64,000 nt of DNA from Spiribacter sp. 2438 (GCF_009676705.1 NZ_CP046046.1:868001-932000), one strand, 5' to 3'. Positions 17,448 through 28,045 are shown, counted from the stretch's first letter. The notes: generated by a model not told the origin, from the sequence alone. Translations and numbers: made by a program.

Positions 17448-18375
17448 GGTTCAGTTGCTCCGTTAATGTCTGCAGGGCGGCCGGGAGCGGCGCCCATATG
17501 TTAATGGGTCCCGTGGAGTCCAGATCGAACCGGATCGACTCCGCATGGAGAAAAAGCCGTTTCAGGCCCAGATTCCGTAACGCCTGGTCCCGGTTCCGGT
17601 CACCGTATCGCTCATCCATGGCGATGGGATGATCGATGTGGGCGGCGTGCGCCCGGATCTGGTGCATCCGCCCGGTTCTGGGAACGGCCTGGACCAGGCT
17701 CCAGCCCCTGTACGACTCTTTTTGAATGAAATCGGTTCGCGCGGGCTGACCCTCGGGATGAACCACCATGATGCGTTCGCCGCCCTTTCCGGTCTGCGCC
17801 CTTAGCGGCGCATCCACTCGGCGGCGGACTGCCTCGAGGTGACCGGCCACCAGCGCCAGGTAACGTTTTTCTACCGTCCCTTTCCGGAACGCCTCGTGAA
17901 GCTCCCGGAGTGTGGAGCGCCTTTTGGCGATCACCAGGCAGCCGCTTGTGCCCCGGTCGAGGCGGTGAGCCAGATCCAGCAGCTGGCAGTCCGGGCGCAG
18001 CTGCCGGAGGCTTTCGATGACGCCATAGGCGATGCCTGAGCCGCCATGGACGGCGAGTCCCGCCGGTTTGTCTATCACCAGCAGTCGTTTGTCCTCATGG
18101 AGGATGCGAGTCTCAAGATCGGCGAGCACCCGGTCCGATGGCGAAACCGATTCGGACTCGATCCGCCTCACCGGCGGGATGCGGATTTCGTCACCCGCCT
18201 GCAGCCGGTGGGTGGGTTTGACCCGTCCGCTGTTCACTCGCACCTCGCCACGACGCAACAGGCGATAAATCCGGGTGCGAGGCACACCCTTCAATATCCG
18301 CAGCAGGTAATTGTCGATCCGTTGTCCGGCGAGTTCCGCCGGCACGGTTTCCTTGCGAACCTGGCTCAATGTCAT
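17437..18375 (-). CDS. rluC: 23S rRNA pseudouridine(955/2504/2580) synthase
   Basis: Isomerises uridines in 23S rRNA. It has an N-terminal S4 RNA-binding domain (RIDNYLLRILKGVPRTRIYRLLRRGEVRVN is split by its turn near residue 30), then the catalytic Asp motif HRLDRGTSGCLVIAK, and the C-terminal GRMHQIRAHAAHIDHPI block. The start is uncertain: ATG 18375 has AGGCGGAG immediately upstream, while ATG 18387 lies four codons earlier. It is divergent from rne, exactly as in E. coli. Confidence 0.93.
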   Translation of the reverse strand: MTLSQVRKETVPAELAGQRIDNYLLRILKGVPRTRIYRLLRRGEVRVNSGRVKPTHRLQAGDEIRIPPVRRIESESVSPSDRVLADLETRILHEDKRLLVIDKPAGLAVHGGSGIAYGVIESLRQLRPDCQLLDLAHRLDRGTSGCLVIAKRRSTLRELHEAFRKGTVEKRYLALVAGHLEAVRRRVDAPLRAQTGKGGERIMVVHPEGQPARTDFIQKESYRGWSLVQAVPRTGRMHQIRAHAAHIDHPIAMDERYGDRNRDQALRNLGLKRLFLHAESIRFDLDSTGPINIWAPLPAALQTLTEQLNHAG

Positions 18376-18426
18376 CTCCGCCTGCATCGGTGGGCAAGGG
18401 TGCCACATTGCCCCCGGGAGGGCATT

Positions 18427-18456
18427 TTGGACGGTGGCCCTGGCAAATGCTATTCT
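18427..18456 (+). promoter_or_regulatory. rne: Candidate rne promoter
   Basis: TTGGAC (18427-18432), an 18-bp spacer and TATTCT (18451-18456). It would give a 5' leader of about 298 nt, comparable with the long regulatory leader of E. coli rne. The boxes match the consensus only partly. Confidence 0.45.
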
Positions 18457-18457
18457 C

Positions 18458-18547
18458 CGCCGGCGAGATGGAGCCGGCGCCATGCTTTTCAGCACCGGCT
18501 GGCCCACTCGGCAGAATGCTTTCGAGAGGCGGGCAAATCCGTCTCTC
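18458..18547 (+). other. rne: Two hairpins in the putative rne 5' leader
   Basis: CGCCGGC (18458-18464) pairs with GCCGGCG (18473-18479). GAGAGGCGG (18524-18532) pairs with CCGTCTCTC (18539-18547), with one G-T pair and a 6-nt A-rich loop. In E. coli, hairpins in the rne leader let RNase E cleave its own mRNA. The remaining part of the 385-bp rluC/rne gap shows no ORF or other feature. Confidence 0.45.
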
Positions 18548-18760
18548 CCGACAACAATTCATCAACCAGACAGAGCGCCTGCCCCGGCGCCCGCGAGCCA
18601 ACCCTCATGACGGGTCCCATTGTCCTGCGAATCAGTCCTCTCCCGATGCCGACCCATGGCACGGGCGTGCTGTTGACGCTTGCCGCTTCTGCGCGGCACA
18701 GCGCCGGCACGCGGATCTCGCTGGCGTGTCTCAGGGGCAGTCGCCGGAGATCCATTCGGC

Positions 18761-21220
18761 ATGAAAAGAATGCTTGTCAACGCCACGCAGCCCGAAGAGC
18801 TGCGCGTGGCCCTGGTCGACGGTCAGTTCCTTTATGACCTTGACATAGAGACACCGGCGCGGGAGCGCAAGAAAGCCAACATCTACAAGGGGCGGATTAC
18901 CCGGGTCGAGCCCAGCCTCGAGGCCGCTTTTGTCAACTATGGCGCCGAACGCCATGGTTTCCTGCCCTTCAAGGAAATCAGCCGCGAATATTTCCAGGGC
19001 AGCGATGACGCCGACCCGGGCAAGGTTTCCATCGGCGATGTCATCAAGGAAGGCCAGGAAGTGGTCGTCCAGGTCGAAAAGGAAGAACGCGGCAACAAGG
19101 GCGCCGCGCTCACCACGTTCATCAGCCTGGCCGGTCGTTATCTTGTCCTGATGCCCAACAACCCGCGGGCCGGCGGGGTCTCCCGTCGGATCGAGGGCTC
19201 CGAGCGGAACGAAATCCGTGATGCCCTGCGGGAGCTCAACACCCCCGAGGGCATGGGGCTGATTGTCCGCACCGCCGGTGTTGGCCGAAATGTCGAAGAG
19301 CTGCAATGGGATCTGGACTACCTCCTGAATCTCTGGAGCGCCGTCAGCAAGGCAGCCACCACCCGAGCCGCGCCATTCCTGATTTATCAAGAGAGCAACG
19401 TCATTATTCGTGCGCTCCGGGATTACCTGCGCTCGGACATCGGCGAAATTCTGATCGACGACCGCGAAGTCTATGAGCGCGCCCGGGAGTTTGTGCAGCA
19501 GGTCATGCCGCACAACCTGCAAAAGCTCAAGTTTTATGACGATCGGGTTCCCCTGTTCAGTCGCTATCAGATTGAAAGCCAGATCGAGTCGGCGTTTCAG
19601 CGCGAAGTTCGGCTCCCCAGCGGTGGGGTCCTGGTGATTGATCATACCGAGGCGCTGATTTCCATCGATATCAACTCGGCCCGGGCCACCAAAGGCTCGG
19701 ACATCGAAGAGACCGCCCTCAAGACCAACCTGGAAGCCGCCGACGAGATCGCCCGGCAGTTCCGTCTTCGGGATCTGGGCGGTCTCATCGTCATCGACTT
19801 CATCGACATGGGGCCGAATCGTAATCAGCGGGATGTAGAGAACCGGCTGCGGGACGCGGTCAAGCAGGACCGTGCGCGGGTTCAGCTCGGGCGGATTTCC
19901 CGTTTCGGCCTGCTGGAGCTTTCCCGCCAGCGGCTGCGTTCCTCGCTGGGCGAATCCACCGTTGAGGTCTGCAGCCGTTGTGGTGGCGAAGGCACCATCC
20001 GCAATGTCGAGTCGATCGCGCTCTCTGTGCTTCGGATCATTGAAGAAGAAGCCATGAAAGACAAAACCGGGAAAGTGCTGGCGCAGCTGCCGGTGGATGT
20101 GGCGACCTTCCTGCTCAACGAAAAACGGGCCGTGATTGCCGAGCTGGAAAGTCGCAATGGCATCGAGGTCATTCTGATTCCCAATATTCACGTGCAGACC
20201 CCGCACTACGAGTTGCAGCGTCTGCGGGGCGACGAGGAGCCGGAAGCCGCTACCAGCTATCGGATGGCTCAGAAAGAGGCGCCCGCCAGCAAGGCCGAGG
20301 AGCTGCTGACGGCGGATCGCCCTCGAGCCGAGGAACCCGCGGTCAAGGGCGTGACGCCGAGCACACCGGCACCGGCTCGCCCGGAACCCGCGAAACCTTC
20401 CCGGCGGGATAACGGCGCCGAAAAGGCCAGTGCGCCGACATCGGCGCCCGCCGAAACCACGGCTCAGGGGCCGGGCCTGCTGGGCTGGTTGAAGCGGCTG
20501 GTGGCCGGCGCTGAGAATGAGGCGCCCGCCTCTGAAGCGGACCGCCGGAAAACCCCGTCCGAGCCGGAAACCCAGCGATCCGAGTCGGAACCCACTGGAG
20601 ATGACACGAATAAGGATAGCCGTTCCGGCAGTGGCCGGCGTCGGCGCGGTCAGGGAGACGGTGGCCGTCGGGGCACGGGTGAGCGTGGTGGCCGTCAGCG
20701 CCGCGGAGGCCGCGGTGGCGCTGCCGGCGATGGCAGCCCGAAAACCCCGGAAAAGTCCGCAGCGAAATCGTCAGGCGCTGATGAGGAACCCGCGAAGGTG
20801 ACGGGGTCTGGCGACGAGAGTGCCGCGGCGGAGTCCGCCCCCAAACCGGCGGACGAGCAGACCGAGGGTAAACCGTCCGGACGGAGTCGTCGTGGCCGTC
20901 GCGGTGGTCGCCGCCGCCGGCGTGGTGGTGGCAATGGTGCCACCGCTGCCGAGGGGAGCGAGTCCACGTCAACATCCACCAACGGTGAGGAAGCCGCTCC
21001 AACGCCCGCCAACGGCGCGGATACCGCCGCGACCCCGGCGCCCGAATCGCCGCCAGCCGAGTCTGGCGTCGTCACTCAGCGAAAAACCCGGTCTTCGGGT
21101 CAGACTGCCCCCGCCGAGAAGGATCCGAGACGCTGGTCGGGGCGGCCGAGGATTCCGGCCGGCGGCGCCCAGGCGAGCGGCAGCGAAACCGAGACCGAAA
21201 AGGCGTCCGGGGAGAGCTAG
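18761..21220 (+). CDS. rne: Ribonuclease E
   Basis: Main endonuclease of mRNA decay and rRNA/tRNA processing, 819 aa. The catalytic half has the S1 domain ([20 protein letters not shown] near residue 40), the RNase H-like/DNase I-like core ([19 protein letters not shown] with catalytic Asp, and LIVIDFIDM), and the zinc-link CSRCGGEG. From about residue 510 the sequence is low-complexity, Pro/Ala/Glu-rich, with two Arg/Gly-rich RNA-binding-like tracts (about residues 645-680 and 706-727). The start [13 protein letters not shown] matches the family. The stop interlocks with convergent kdsB at CTAG. Confidence 0.96.
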   Translation: MKRMLVNATQPEELRVALVDGQFLYDLDIETPARERKKANIYKGRITRVEPSLEAAFVNYGAERHGFLPFKEISREYFQGSDDADPGKVSIGDVIKEGQEVVVQVEKEERGNKGAALTTFISLAGRYLVLMPNNPRAGGVSRRIEGSERNEIRDALRELNTPEGMGLIVRTAGVGRNVEELQWDLDYLLNLWSAVSKAATTRAAPFLIYQESNVIIRALRDYLRSDIGEILIDDREVYERAREFVQQVMPHNLQKLKFYDDRVPLFSRYQIESQIESAFQREVRLPSGGVLVIDHTEALISIDINSARATKGSDIEETALKTNLEAADEIARQFRLRDLGGLIVIDFIDMGPNRNQRDVENRLRDAVKQDRARVQLGRISRFGLLELSRQRLRSSLGESTVEVCSRCGGEGTIRNVESIALSVLRIIEEEAMKDKTGKVLAQLPVDVATFLLNEKRAVIAELESRNGIEVILIPNIHVQTPHYELQRLRGDEEPEAATSYRMAQKEAPASKAEELLTADRPRAEEPAVKGVTPSTPAPARPEPAKPSRRDNGAEKASAPTSAPAETTAQGPGLLGWLKRLVAGAENEAPASEADRRKTPSEPETQRSESEPTGDDTNKDSRSGSGRRRRGQGDGGRRGTGERGGRQRRGGRGGAAGDGSPKTPEKSAAKSSGADEEPAKVTGSGDESAAAESAPKPADEQTEGKPSGRSRRGRRGGRRRRRGGGNGATAAEGSESTSTSTNGEEAAPTPANGADTAATPAPESPPAESGVVTQRKTRSSGQTAPAEKDPRRWSGRPRIPAGGAQASGSETETEKASGES

Positions 21221-21972
21221 GCGCCCCGGGCGATTTGTGTCTCCGCAGCGATCAGATCCGCGGAGGTATCGATGCCGTGGCCGGGTTCGGTCATGGCATC
21301 CGCCACCTGAATCCACTCCCCCGCCGCCAGCATTCTGAGCTGCTCCAATTGCTCGAGTTGTTCGAAGACACTCGGCGCGAGTTGCTGATAACGTTGCAGA
21401 AAACCAGCGCGATAGGCGTAGAGCCCGAGGTGGCGTCGGGCGCAGGTCAGCAATGTCTTCGTGTCCCCACTGCGATCCCACGGGATGGGCGCTCGACTGA
21501 AGTACAGCGCACGGCCCTGGCGGTCGGTGATGAGCTTGACGGTGTGCGGGTCATGCATCGTGTCAATGTCCGTGATCGGTGCGGCCAACGTTGCCACGGC
21601 GGCGGCGCCCTGTGCCGCCAGCGTCTCTGCCACCTGTTTGATCAGTGCTGGCGGCATCAGTGGTTCGTCGCCCTGCAGGTTGACGACGATGGCGTTGGTG
21701 TCGAATGAGGACTTTGCCGCCACTTCCGCCAGGCGGTCGGTACCGCTGGGATGGTCGGTCGCCGTCATGCAGACCTCGCCCTGAAACCCTTCCACCGCCT
21801 CGGCGATCCGCGGATCATCCGTGGCAACGATGACGCGAGTGGCCCCGCTCCGAATGGCCTTCTCCCAGACGTGAGCAATCACCGGTCTGCCGCCGAGTTT
21901 CAGGAGTGGTTTGCCCGGTAGCCGCGTTGATCCATAGCGGGCCGGGATGACGACAACGAATTCGGTACTCAT
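21217..21972 (-). CDS. kdsB: 3-deoxy-manno-octulosonate cytidylyltransferase
   Basis: Activates Kdo as CMP-Kdo for lipopolysaccharide core synthesis, 251 aa. It opens [19 protein letters not shown], then [23 protein letters not shown] and [11 protein letters not shown], all KdsB signatures. A short LEQ tandem occurs near the C-terminus. It overlaps the lpxK stop by 4 bp and is the last gene of the envelope operon. Confidence 0.95.
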   Translation of the reverse strand: MSTEFVVVIPARYGSTRLPGKPLLKLGGRPVIAHVWEKAIRSGATRVIVATDDPRIAEAVEGFQGEVCMTATDHPSGTDRLAEVAAKSSFDTNAIVVNLQGDEPLMPPALIKQVAETLAAQGAAAVATLAAPITDIDTMHDPHTVKLITDRQGRALYFSRAPIPWDRSGDTKTLLTCARRHLGLYAYRAGFLQRYQQLAPSVFEQLEQLEQLRMLAAGEWIQVADAMTEPGHGIDTSADLIAAETQIARGA

Positions 21973-22979
21973 GGGACTCCTTGACCCGCGGGTTTGTGGG
22001 TAATGCGCCCCAGCAGCCGGGTGAGCCGGCGCTGAGTGGGCTCGTCCGGTGAAGCGTAAACCGGCAGGATCCAGCTGTTGGTGAGCGGGAATCCGTGGCA
22101 CTTCACCGCGTCTTTTTCGGTCATGATCAGCGGTTGGCCGTTGGTTGCAAATTCCAGATCCGCAGGCTGGAAGCCGTGATGGTCGGCAAAGGCATGGCGC
22201 GTCACCCGAAATCCCAACGACTCCAGCGTGGTGAAGAACCGCTCCGGATGGCCAATGCCCGCCACCGCATGCACGGTCTGGCCGGGCTGAGGTGGCGATT
22301 GTGTTGCCGAAGTCGGCGTCAGTGGCAGCAAATCGGCGGGCCGGAGTTCGAACTCGCCGTCTGCCCCGGGCCAGCCGCTGCCATTCGCGAGGATCAGGTC
22401 GACGGTCTGGAGGCGGGCCGGTGGCTCCCGCAAGGGGCCGGCGGGCAGGCAATGCCCGTTACCCAACCCGCGCCGGGCATCAACCACCGCAATCTCTCCG
22501 TCCCGGCCTAGCGGATAGTGCTGGAGACCATCGTCGCTGATCACCAGGTCCACATCACCCCGATCCAGCAGAGCCTTGCCGGCGGCCGGCCGATCCCGAC
22601 CGATCACCACCGGGCAGTGGGTGCGCCGGGCAATCAATACGGCCTCGTCCCCGACCTCCCGGGGGTCGGACTGCGGCGAGACGGCTTCGGGACCTGGCCG
22701 CCGTCCGCCGTGGCCCCGGAGGATCACTCCAGGCCGATGGCCGAGGGAATGGGCCTTTTCCACCAGCCAGATGACCAGTGGCGTCTTGCCGGTACCGCCA
22801 ACGGTCAGGTTGCCCACCACGAGAACGGGAGCGGGTAATCGCCCCTCGGCGTAGGGGTTGCGGCGGTAATAACCCCGTCGGGCCGCGACCGCCATTCGAT
22901 AGACCCCCTCCAGAGGAGTCAGCAGCGGCACGGGCCATCCGCCCTGCTCCCAGAAGCGTGGAGAGCCCCTGGCGGTCAC
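21969..22979 (-). CDS. lpxK: Tetraacyldisaccharide 4'-kinase
   Basis: Inner-membrane kinase that phosphorylates the lipid A precursor to lipid IVA, 336 aa. The P-loop is GNLTVGGTGKTP, with the DDGLQHYPLGRD motif and MTEKDAVKC. The start is taken as GTG 22979 (TARGSPRFWEQGG...), which lies 34 bp after comEC and gives the family's length; ATG codons further upstream lie inside comEC. No msbA precedes it, unlike in E. coli. Confidence 0.92.
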   Translation of the reverse strand: MTARGSPRFWEQGGWPVPLLTPLEGVYRMAVAARRGYYRRNPYAEGRLPAPVLVVGNLTVGGTGKTPLVIWLVEKAHSLGHRPGVILRGHGGRRPGPEAVSPQSDPREVGDEAVLIARRTHCPVVIGRDRPAAGKALLDRGDVDLVISDDGLQHYPLGRDGEIAVVDARRGLGNGHCLPAGPLREPPARLQTVDLILANGSGWPGADGEFELRPADLLPLTPTSATQSPPQPGQTVHAVAGIGHPERFFTTLESLGFRVTRHAFADHHGFQPADLEFATNGQPLIMTEKDAVKCHGFPLTNSWILPVYASPDEPTQRRLTRLLGRITHKPAGQGVP

Positions 22980-23013
22980 GGCGAGTTCCGGTGCCGTGGA
23001 AGTGGGTAATGAG

Positions 23014-25368
23014 TCAGCAAGAATCCTTTTCCCTGGTGGCTGTCGGCATCCCGAGTGACGCTGGATCATAAGGGATATTCGGATCCGGCCGGAAGTCGGG
23101 CCGCCGCGAGCCGGCATTGAGCAGCCGCGCCCGGCGGAAGCGCTCCCCCCGCTGAATGGCGAAACCCTCGGGAGTCAGTTGGGCCTGAATCGCCCCTTTC
23201 AGGCCCAGGTGGTGGACGGTTGCGCCTCGGCACTGCAGGGCGGTCATGGTGTTCAGGCTTTGATCGTCGTCTTGCCGGGGGTAGCCGGCAGAGATAATTC
23301 CGTGGGCCGAGTTCGCCAGGTTCATCAATCGTTCGGTGATCTCCGGGGCGCGGCCGTGATGGGGAACCTCCATAATGTCCGCAGCAAGGGGCGCACGGTG
23401 GTGAAGAAATCCCTGATCACTTTCCCGCAACCCGCCGGCGAAAAGAATGCGTCCGCCGCCGGTCTCCACGCTCAGAAGACAATAAGACGCCCCGCCGGGT
23501 GCCGGCGATCCGTAACCCGGACTGATGAACCGAAAGCGCACCCCATCGGCGGTCCACTCCCGCGGACTGCGGCAGGAAGCGGCGAAGGACACCGCCCCGA
23601 AGCCGGGCGGTGCATGCACCCGACCCAGGGAAAATTGCTCCCGCAGCGCAATGGAACCGCCCCGGTGCGCTGAATCATCCCGGGTGATCACCAGGTGATC
23701 AATGGTGTCGATGCCCCGTTCCTGCAAGTAAGGGATCAGGGTGAGATCCGCCGCCGACCGACCGCCGGACCAGCCGGGGCCGGTGTCCACCACGGTGACC
23801 GTGGATTGCGTCTGAATCACCGCAGCACTGCCCGCTCCGACCTCGAGCCAGGTAATGGAGGCCTTTCCCGGAGCGGGGACTTCGGTCTTGCCCAACAATA
23901 GCGGCACCAGCAGTGGCGCCATCAGCCAGCGCCCCGGGGTGCCGGCAGGCAGGAGATACAGCGAGACCGCCGTCAGCGCGGCCATCATCACGGCCAGCGT
24001 CGGCGGTGCAACCGTCTGGAAATCCAGGCCCAGGTCCACCAATCCCCGGCCCAGGCTCAGTAGCCCATCGATGGCCCTGGCGAGGGCGGTCAGCAACCAT
24101 TGCGCGGGCACCGGAGCGATGGGCGTCAGGGCGGCACCGATGAGCGCCGCTGGCACGATCAGCATCGAAAAGACCGGGATGACCAACAGATTGGCGATCA
24201 GTCCACCGGGGCTCCAGCCCCCGAAGAATGCCGCGGTCAATGGCGCCAGACCGAGGGTCAAGCCCACCTGAATACGAATCAGTCCACCGATCATGGACTC
24301 CGTGCCAGTGCGGGCGAGGCACAGAATCAGCGCCACCGCGGTGAATGAAAGCCAGAAGCCGGGCGCCAGTGCGGCGGCAGGATCCAGGGTCAACACCAGC
24401 AGCGCGGCCACCAGCAGGCCCCTGGACGGCGACACCCGCCGAGCCAGCAGGGAGGCCATGGCCACCACACCGAACATGATCAGCGCCCGCTGGGTGGGAA
24501 TGGAGAAACCGGCCAGGGCCGCATACCCGGCGGCCGCCACCGCCCCGGCGACGGTGGCCGTGAAATGCCTGGGCCCCGGCAGTGGCGCACCCCGCCAGAG
24601 CAGACGCCCCCCGAGCAGGCCCAGCCCAGCTACCAGCCCGATATGCAGCCCTGAGATCGCCACCAAGTGAGTCGTCCCCGTGGCGCGCAATGTCTCCCAG
24701 GTGGCATCGCTGAATGCGCGACGATCCCCGGTGATCAACCCTCTCAGCACCGCCGCCCCCTGACTGTCTCCGGCCATGTCCGCGATTCGGCCGGACAGTG
24801 CCGCGCGCCGATGGTGAAGCCCCTGGGGCGGAGCCAGTCGCCGAGCCGTGTGCGGGTCGATTCGGTAGCCGGTGGCATCAACATGGCGGGTCGCAAGCCA
24901 GCGCTCATAGTCAAAGCCCACCGGGTTCATGAAGCCCCGGGGACGCTGGATGCGAAGCCGCATCCGCCACTTTTCGCCGGCCCTGACCCGCATGCCGCGG
25001 TCGTGGATCGACACCCGGATATGGCGCGGCTGGGGGCCAATCGCTGGCTCCATGGCATGGACTCGCAGGCGAAAGCGCTGTCGCCCACGCTCGGTTTCCG
25101 GCAGATCCACCACGGTGCCGGTCACCACGCGATCGGTGCCGGCGGTCATGTCGGGTCGCTGATCCAGCACCCATCCCTGCCAGGCCAGCGCGAATAAAAC
25201 ACCGGCAGCCAGCCCGGCGATGAGCGTGCCAGCGCCACCGGCAGCCAGCAGAGGCAGCGCTACGAAAAGCGGCAGGGTCCACACCAGCAGCCGCTCCGGC
25301 AACAGCATCGCCAGCAGGATGCCGGCCAGAAGCATGGCAATCAGCGCAGACGAACGGGATGCAAACAC
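23014..25368 (-). CDS. comEC: ComEC/Rec2 DNA-uptake channel protein
   Basis: Predicted channel that moves single-stranded DNA across the inner membrane during transformation, 784 aa. An N-terminal hydrophobic region and DUF4131-like domain precede the competence core (TTHLVAISGLHIGLVAGLG), followed by many membrane helices and a C-terminal metallo-beta-lactamase domain (VVDTGPGWSGGR). That domain's usual HxDxDH motif reads RDDSAH here (residues 563-568), so metal binding looks impaired. The start is GTG. It lies between lolD and lpxK. Confidence 0.92.
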   Translation of the reverse strand: MFASRSSALIAMLLAGILLAMLLPERLLVWTLPLFVALPLLAAGGAGTLIAGLAAGVLFALAWQGWVLDQRPDMTAGTDRVVTGTVVDLPETERGRQRFRLRVHAMEPAIGPQPRHIRVSIHDRGMRVRAGEKWRMRLRIQRPRGFMNPVGFDYERWLATRHVDATGYRIDPHTARRLAPPQGLHHRRAALSGRIADMAGDSQGAAVLRGLITGDRRAFSDATWETLRATGTTHLVAISGLHIGLVAGLGLLGGRLLWRGAPLPGPRHFTATVAGAVAAAGYAALAGFSIPTQRALIMFGVVAMASLLARRVSPSRGLLVAALLVLTLDPAAALAPGFWLSFTAVALILCLARTGTESMIGGLIRIQVGLTLGLAPLTAAFFGGWSPGGLIANLLVIPVFSMLIVPAALIGAALTPIAPVPAQWLLTALARAIDGLLSLGRGLVDLGLDFQTVAPPTLAVMMAALTAVSLYLLPAGTPGRWLMAPLLVPLLLGKTEVPAPGKASITWLEVGAGSAAVIQTQSTVTVVDTGPGWSGGRSAADLTLIPYLQERGIDTIDHLVITRDDSAHRGGSIALREQFSLGRVHAPPGFGAVSFAASCRSPREWTADGVRFRFISPGYGSPAPGGASYCLLSVETGGGRILFAGGLRESDQGFLHHRAPLAADIMEVPHHGRAPEITERLMNLANSAHGIISAGYPRQDDDQSLNTMTALQCRGATVHHLGLKGAIQAQLTPEGFAIQRGERFRRARLLNAGSRRPDFRPDPNIPYDPASLGMPTATREKDSC

Positions 25369-25414
25369 GTGCGGACATCCTGGGTCATCAGGGGTCCGAC
25401 GCTAGCAGAGCCAA

Positions 25415-26104
25415 TTAGACGTTGATGAGCGCGCCGTCGGCGAGTTGCAGCCGTCGGTCCATCTGTCCGGCGACTTCCAGGTCGTGGGTGACCAGCACGA
25501 CACTGGTGCCGTACTCCCGATTCAGGGACGCGAATAGCGCCATGACCGCCTGAGCCGTCTGGCGATCCAGGTTGCCCGTGGGCTCGTCCGCCAGCAGACA
25601 GGCCGGGGTGGTCACCAGGGCGCGGGCAATGGCCACCCGCTGTCGCTCCCCACCGGACAGCTCCGCCGGGCGATGTTCGCTGCGGTGAGAGAGATCCACC
25701 CGGGCCAGCATGGCTCTGGCCGCTGATTTGGCGTCTGTCGGACTCTCGCCGCGAATGAACAGCGGCATGGCGACGTTCTCGAGCGCAGTGAACTCACCCA
25801 GCAGGTGATGGAACTGATACACGAACCCCAGCGCCCGGTTGCGAAGCCTGCCCCGAGCCACCGCACCCAGCCGGCTTATGGGCTCACCAGCGATATCGAT
25901 CTGCCCGGTATCGGCGTTCTCAAGCCCGCCGAGCAGGTGGAGTAATGTGCTTTTGCCGGAACCCGAGCGACCGAGGATGGCCACCTGCTCCCCCGGCGCC
26001 ACCTGCAGATTGAGTCCCTCCAGGACGTTGACGCTGAGCCCGCCCTCCCGGAAGCCCTTGTTCACGTCGCGGCAGTCGATGACCGGCGGACTGGTCTCAT
26101 TCAT
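25415..26104 (-). CDS. lolD: Lipoprotein-releasing ABC transporter ATPase LolD
   Basis: ATPase that powers release of outer-membrane lipoproteins from the inner membrane, 229 aa. Walker A is [12 protein letters not shown], the signature is [16 protein letters not shown], Walker B is [12 protein letters not shown] and the H-loop is VLVTHD. It overlaps the preceding lolC by 8 bp. It partners the permease encoded at 26097-27344. Confidence 0.95.
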   Translation of the reverse strand: MNETSPPVIDCRDVNKGFREGGLSVNVLEGLNLQVAPGEQVAILGRSGSGKSTLLHLLGGLENADTGQIDIAGEPISRLGAVARGRLRNRALGFVYQFHHLLGEFTALENVAMPLFIRGESPTDAKSAARAMLARVDLSHRSEHRPAELSGGERQRVAIARALVTTPACLLADEPTGNLDRQTAQAVMALFASLNREYGTSVVLVTHDLEVAGQMDRRLQLADGALINV

Positions 26105-27344
26105 GCCGCAGGGCCTCCGCCGGTTCCGTTCGCGCCGCCCGCCAGGCCGGATAGAGCGTGGCGATCAGGCTAAGCCCGATGGCGGCGGTGGTGATGCGCC
26201 AGACGTCTTCCATCCTCAGGTCCGAGGGCAGGTCACTGATCCAGTAAATGTCTCCGCTGATGAATTCCACCCCCAGCAGCCCCTCGATCGCTGGCACGAT
26301 GGATTCCACGTTCAGGGCCAGCGCCACGCCTCCGGCGACCCCGATTAATGTGCCGATGATTCCCAGTAGAGAGCCCTGGATGATGAATATTCCCATGATG
26401 GTGCGGGGACGGGCACCGAGGGTGCGGAGGATGGCAATGTCCGCCTGCTTGTCCTGAACCGCCATCACCAGCGTGGAGACGATGTTGAAGGCGGCCACCG
26501 CGACAATGAGCATCAGGATGATGAACATCACGGTCTTCTCCATGGCCACCGCCCGAAAGAAACTCTGGTGCTCCATGGTCCAGTCGCTGACCCGGTAGTT
26601 GCCCGGTAGTGAACGGGCGATATCCCGAACCCGTTGCGGCGCCATCATGAGATCCGTGAACTCAAGCCGGATCCCGCTTACTCCCTCCTCCATGCGCAAC
26701 AGGCGCTGAGCATCCTGGAGGTGGATGAGCGCGAGGGAGCCGTCGTACTGCGCCATGTCGACATCGAAAATGCCGCCCACCTCAAACCGGCGCATTCGCG
26801 GAATCACCCCCGCCGCGGAGGCCCGGACCTCGGGAGTGATGGCATTGACCGAATCGCCAACGCCGACGCCGAGTTCAGCCGCCAGCCGATGGCCGAGTAC
26901 AATCCGCCAGGCGCCGGGTTCCAGCTGCTCCATGGAACCCTGAACAACACTGTCGGCGACCCGCGACACCGACCTCTCCAGGGCTGGATCCACCCCCCTG
27001 AGGAGGCTGCCGGTGACCGCGCTGCCGCGGCTGAGCATGATTTCACCGCGAATGAAGGGCGCGGCGCCCACCACGTCCTGCCGCTCAGTCAGCTCCGGCA
27101 GCAGTTCAGGCCAGTTGCCGAGGCTGCCCTCAAAGTCCTGCACCGTGGCGTGGGAGACCATGCCCAGGATCCGGTCCCGCAACTCTTTTTCGAATCCGTT
27201 CATGACCGACAATACGGTAATCAGGGCGGTCACACCGATGGCGATCCCCAGCATGGAGCTTGCGGAAATGAAGGAAACAAATCCGTTGCGGCGGCGGGCC
27301 CGGGTGTAGCGGAGGCCGACGAAAAGCGGCAGGGGTCGAATCAC
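26097..27344 (-). CDS. lolC: Lipoprotein-releasing ABC transporter permease LolC/E
   Basis: 415-aa inner-membrane permease with a MacB-like periplasmic domain between the first transmembrane segment (residues about 20-45, [20 protein letters not shown]) and three C-terminal segments with the FtsX-like fold. The Lol signature [14 protein letters not shown] is present. Only one permease gene accompanies lolD, so the transporter may be a homodimer (LolF type) or a second permease may lie elsewhere. The stop of sfsA overlaps its ATG. Confidence 0.93.
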   Translation of the reverse strand: MIRPLPLFVGLRYTRARRRNGFVSFISASSMLGIAIGVTALITVLSVMNGFEKELRDRILGMVSHATVQDFEGSLGNWPELLPELTERQDVVGAAPFIRGEIMLSRGSAVTGSLLRGVDPALERSVSRVADSVVQGSMEQLEPGAWRIVLGHRLAAELGVGVGDSVNAITPEVRASAAGVIPRMRRFEVGGIFDVDMAQYDGSLALIHLQDAQRLLRMEEGVSGIRLEFTDLMMAPQRVRDIARSLPGNYRVSDWTMEHQSFFRAVAMEKTVMFIILMLIVAVAAFNIVSTLVMAVQDKQADIAILRTLGARPRTIMGIFIIQGSLLGIIGTLIGVAGGVALALNVESIVPAIEGLLGVEFISGDIYWISDLPSDLRMEDVWRITTAAIGLSLIATLYPAWRAARTEPAEALRHE

Positions 27345-28045
27345 GTCTCCACCTCGACCCGCCGATCGATATGAATGCCCTTGTCGCCCGGGCAGGCCCC
27401 CAGTCCAATGACCGTGACACCGGCCGCCATGGCGCGTCGCAGGGCCTGCCCATAGGCCGGATCGATCTGATCGGCCGGACGGATCACCCGGACATCACTG
27501 CGTTGCGCACAGAACACCAGCATGGCTGGAAGCCCCTCCTCTGCCAGGGACTGAAGAACCTCCAGATGGCGAACGCCCCGGCTGCTGACGGCATCCGGGA
27601 AAACCGCGACTCCGGACTCAACTGCGGCGGTGACATTTTTAACCTCAATGAAGCGCCCGTCCCCCTCCAGGCGAAAGTCGGCGCGCATGGGCCGATCGGG
27701 CACGGTGACTTCAGCTCGAGCCGGGCCATGACCCGCGGTTTCCGGCATCAACTCGGGGTCGTCCAGCACCTCGGCCACCAGCCGATTGGTCCGTCCGGTG
27801 TGGATGCCAACGCGCAAATCCCCGGCCACCGCCACCTGTTCCCAGGTGTGGGCATACTTGCGCCCGGGTCGATCGGAGTGCGACAGCCAGACGCGCATGC
27901 CCGGATCAGCACAACCGAGCATGGATCCGGTGTTCGGGCAGTGAGCGGTAATGGCTTCTCCGGAGTCCAGCACCACATCGGCCAGGAAACGCTTGTAGCG
28001 CCTTGTCAGAACGCCGCTGAGCAGCGGGGTGTCATAATTCATCAT
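27341..28045 (-). CDS. sfsA: SfsA family DNA/RNA nuclease
   Basis: 234-aa protein of the sugar fermentation stimulation family, now considered nuclease-like. Signatures are RRYKRFLADVVLDSG, CPNTGSMLG, EVKNVT (catalytic Glu/Lys) and FPDAVSSRGVRHLEVL. It heads the leftward operon sfsA-lolC-lolD-comEC-lpxK-kdsB, as it overlaps lolC by 4 bp. It starts with two successive ATG codons. It is divergent from mfd across 95 bp. Confidence 0.93.
   Translation of the reverse strand: MMNYDTPLLSGVLTRRYKRFLADVVLDSGEAITAHCPNTGSMLGCADPGMRVWLSHSDRPGRKYAHTWEQVAVAGDLRVGIHTGRTNRLVAEVLDDPELMPETAGHGPARAEVTVPDRPMRADFRLEGDGRFIEVKNVTAAVESGVAVFPDAVSSRGVRHLEVLQSLAEEGLPAMLVFCAQRSDVRVIRPADQIDPAYGQALRRAMAAGVTVIGLGACPGDKGIHIDRRVEVET

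Noticed and set aside
20643-20935. Arg/Gly-rich repetitive stretch in rne as a separate gene or tandem repeat array
   Set aside because: It is in frame with RNase E and fits the disordered RNA-binding tail normal for this enzyme.
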